This document shows, piece by piece, positions 63,434 through 64,000 of a DNA stretch of 64,000 nucleotides. The notes under the pieces are model-generated. The model did not search any database. It saw only the letters and a program-made list of their open reading frames with translations, and was not told where the DNA came from. The DNA comes from Bin5 sp009843665 (GTDB taxonomy: Bacteria; Chloroflexota; Anaerolineae; Caldilineales; Caldilineaceae). The stretch spans positions 2,294,001 through 2,358,000 of the forward strand of contig OZ244818.1 in NCBI GenBank assembly GCA_965220285.1, given 5' to 3'. Position 1 is the stretch's first letter, and every line of letters starts with the position of its first letter. Position numbers and translations under genes: made by a program.

Positions 63434-63727
63434 ATGAGATCAGCAGACGAGATTCTCACCATTCTGGACCGCACGAAACCTGAGCTTGAACGGCGCTTCG
63501 GCGTACGTCGAATCGGTCTTTACGGATCGTATGCTTGCGGCACGCAGACGGAAAAAAGCGACATTGACCTGCTCGTGGAACTACAGGAGCCGAAATTCGA
63601 CGCCTTGGCTGGGCTCTACATCTATATTGAGCAGGTCCTGGGGCGCGAGGTGGATATCCGGCGCCTCAGCAAGAAAATCGACACGCCATTTGTGCGTCGA
63701 ATCGAACGAGAAGCGTTGTTCGTATGA
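63434..63727 (+). CDS. MNT-type nucleotidyltransferase (HEPN/MNT module, antitoxin-like)
   Basis: 97 residues. The family motif is intact: GLYGSYACGTQTEKSDIDLLVEL, that is GS followed by D-x-D. The C-terminus VRRIEREALFV is typical. In HEPN/MNT systems the MNT enzyme AMPylates and silences a HEPN RNase encoded next to it. Here an ATG overlaps its stop (ATGA at 63724), but that frame (MNDAVRNG) stops after eight codons, so the HEPN partner appears lost. A decayed relative is at 26007-26309. Confidence 0.85.
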   Translation: MRSADEILTILDRTKPELERRFGVRRIGLYGSYACGTQTEKSDIDLLVELQEPKFDALAGLYIYIEQVLGREVDIRRLSKKIDTPFVRRIEREALFV

Positions 63728-63750
63728 ATGACGCCGTCCGTAACGGCTGA
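63724..63750 (+). pseudogene. Possible relic of a HEPN toxin gene start
   Basis: An ATG coupled to the MNT stop codon by ATGA opens MNDAVRNG and then a TGA. HEPN proteins of such modules often open in this way, but eight codons prove nothing; recorded because of the coupling. Confidence 0.3.
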
Positions 63751-63791
63751 AGGGCGCACCGCCGGAAAACCGGACGAGAGAGAGGACAACC

Positions 63792-64000
63792 ATGAATATC
63801 GACGTTGTCGAACTTGCCAGTGAATTGATCGCGATGCCCTCGGAGACGCCGACCAGCAACCGGCCGATCTCCGATTTTCTGCGCGGGGTGCTGGAGGAGG
63901 GCGGCTTCGACATCGAGGAGGTCACCTATATCGACCCGTCCGGTGAGGAAAAGGTCAGCCTGGTAGGGAAGAAGGGCACAGGGGCCGGCGGATTGGGCCT
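63792..64000 (+). CDS. M20 family peptidase/deacylase, N-terminal fragment
   Basis: ATG 63792 (GAGAGAGGACAACC upstream) opens a frame running to the window edge: DVVELASELIAMPSETPTSN then FLRGVLEEGGFDIEEV and KVSLVGKKG. This is the start of an M20 metallopeptidase of the ArgE/DapE/CPG2 group. The zinc ligands lie beyond the window. With the M55 peptidase and PLP enzyme it would extend a peptide or N-acyl-amino-acid utilisation theme. Confidence 0.8.
   Translation, partial: MNIDVVELASELIAMPSETPTSNRPISDFLRGVLEEGGFDIEEVTYIDPSGEEKVSLVGKKGTGAGGLG

Overview
The window is GC-rich, densely coding bacterial DNA, probably from the Chloroflexota (Caldilineaceae-like). That placement is an inference. 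It rests on the Tat-plus-lipobox solute-binding proteins, the several Fe(II)/2-oxoglutarate (PhyH) oxygenases, and a siderophore uptake locus with no TonB-dependent receptor in view. No rRNA, tRNA or CRISPR array was recognised. The gene content is that of an accessory catabolic region: import of oligopeptides or sugars, cleavage of glycosides, then oxidation, isomerisation and dehydration of the released sugars or amino acids.

Layout. Bases 1-8318 (minus strand) hold a complete peptide-type ABC importer (binding lipoprotein, two permeases, two ATPases) followed by a beta-propeller glycosidase-like protein and the start of another gene. An alpha/beta hydrolase (+) and a sulfatase (-) follow. 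Bases 12132-17065 form an iron-siderophore locus: binding protein, two FecCD permeases, ATPase and siderophore-interacting reductase, interrupted by an IS3 orfA relic. Bases 17385-29542 (minus) carry a relic of a sugar permease, a second peptide-type importer without its own ATPases, a PhyH oxygenase, a second propeller protein, a Gfo/Idh/MocA dehydrogenase, a decayed nucleotidyltransferase, two more PhyH oxygenases and a DegT aminotransferase. Bases 30119-34520 (+) encode a carbohydrate importer (binding protein and two permeases) with a fourth PhyH gene inside the operon.

Bases 34677-35697 hold a Panacea/SocA antitoxin-like gene followed by a RelE-like toxin gene broken by an in-frame amber codon. 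Bases 35873-42472 look like an L-rhamnose module: a GH106-like glycosidase, an enolase-superfamily sugar-acid dehydratase, a short-chain dehydrogenase and an L-rhamnose mutarotase. A Schlafen-like AlbA_2 ATPase follows.

Bases 44300-56191 contain a segmental duplication. A sugar isomerase gene is present twice, with 8 amino-acid differences over 282. Each copy lies below the same 36-bp operator-like element and upstream of a Gfo/Idh/MocA dehydrogenase start. One copy has lost a GT39-like membrane protein gene and most of the dehydrogenase; the other keeps both. Between the copies lie two SDR genes, a VOC extradiol-dioxygenase-like fusion, another isomerase, and two truncated dehydrogenase relics on the minus strand.

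Bases 56279-64000 carry an M55 D-aminopeptidase, an enolase-superfamily enzyme, a small Cas4-like membrane protein, a K+-dependent-type membrane pyrophosphatase, an SDR, a D-threonine-aldolase/D-serine-dehydratase-like PLP enzyme, a YgiT zinc-finger protein, an MNT nucleotidyltransferase and the start of an M20 peptidase. Much of this suggests D-amino-acid or peptide use.

Many intergenic gaps carry degenerate 7-bp repeats of the form AGTnnnn, and several relics (IS3, MalG, MNT, SDR, Gfo/Idh) show active gene turnover. Functional names come from recognised motifs; no database search was run.
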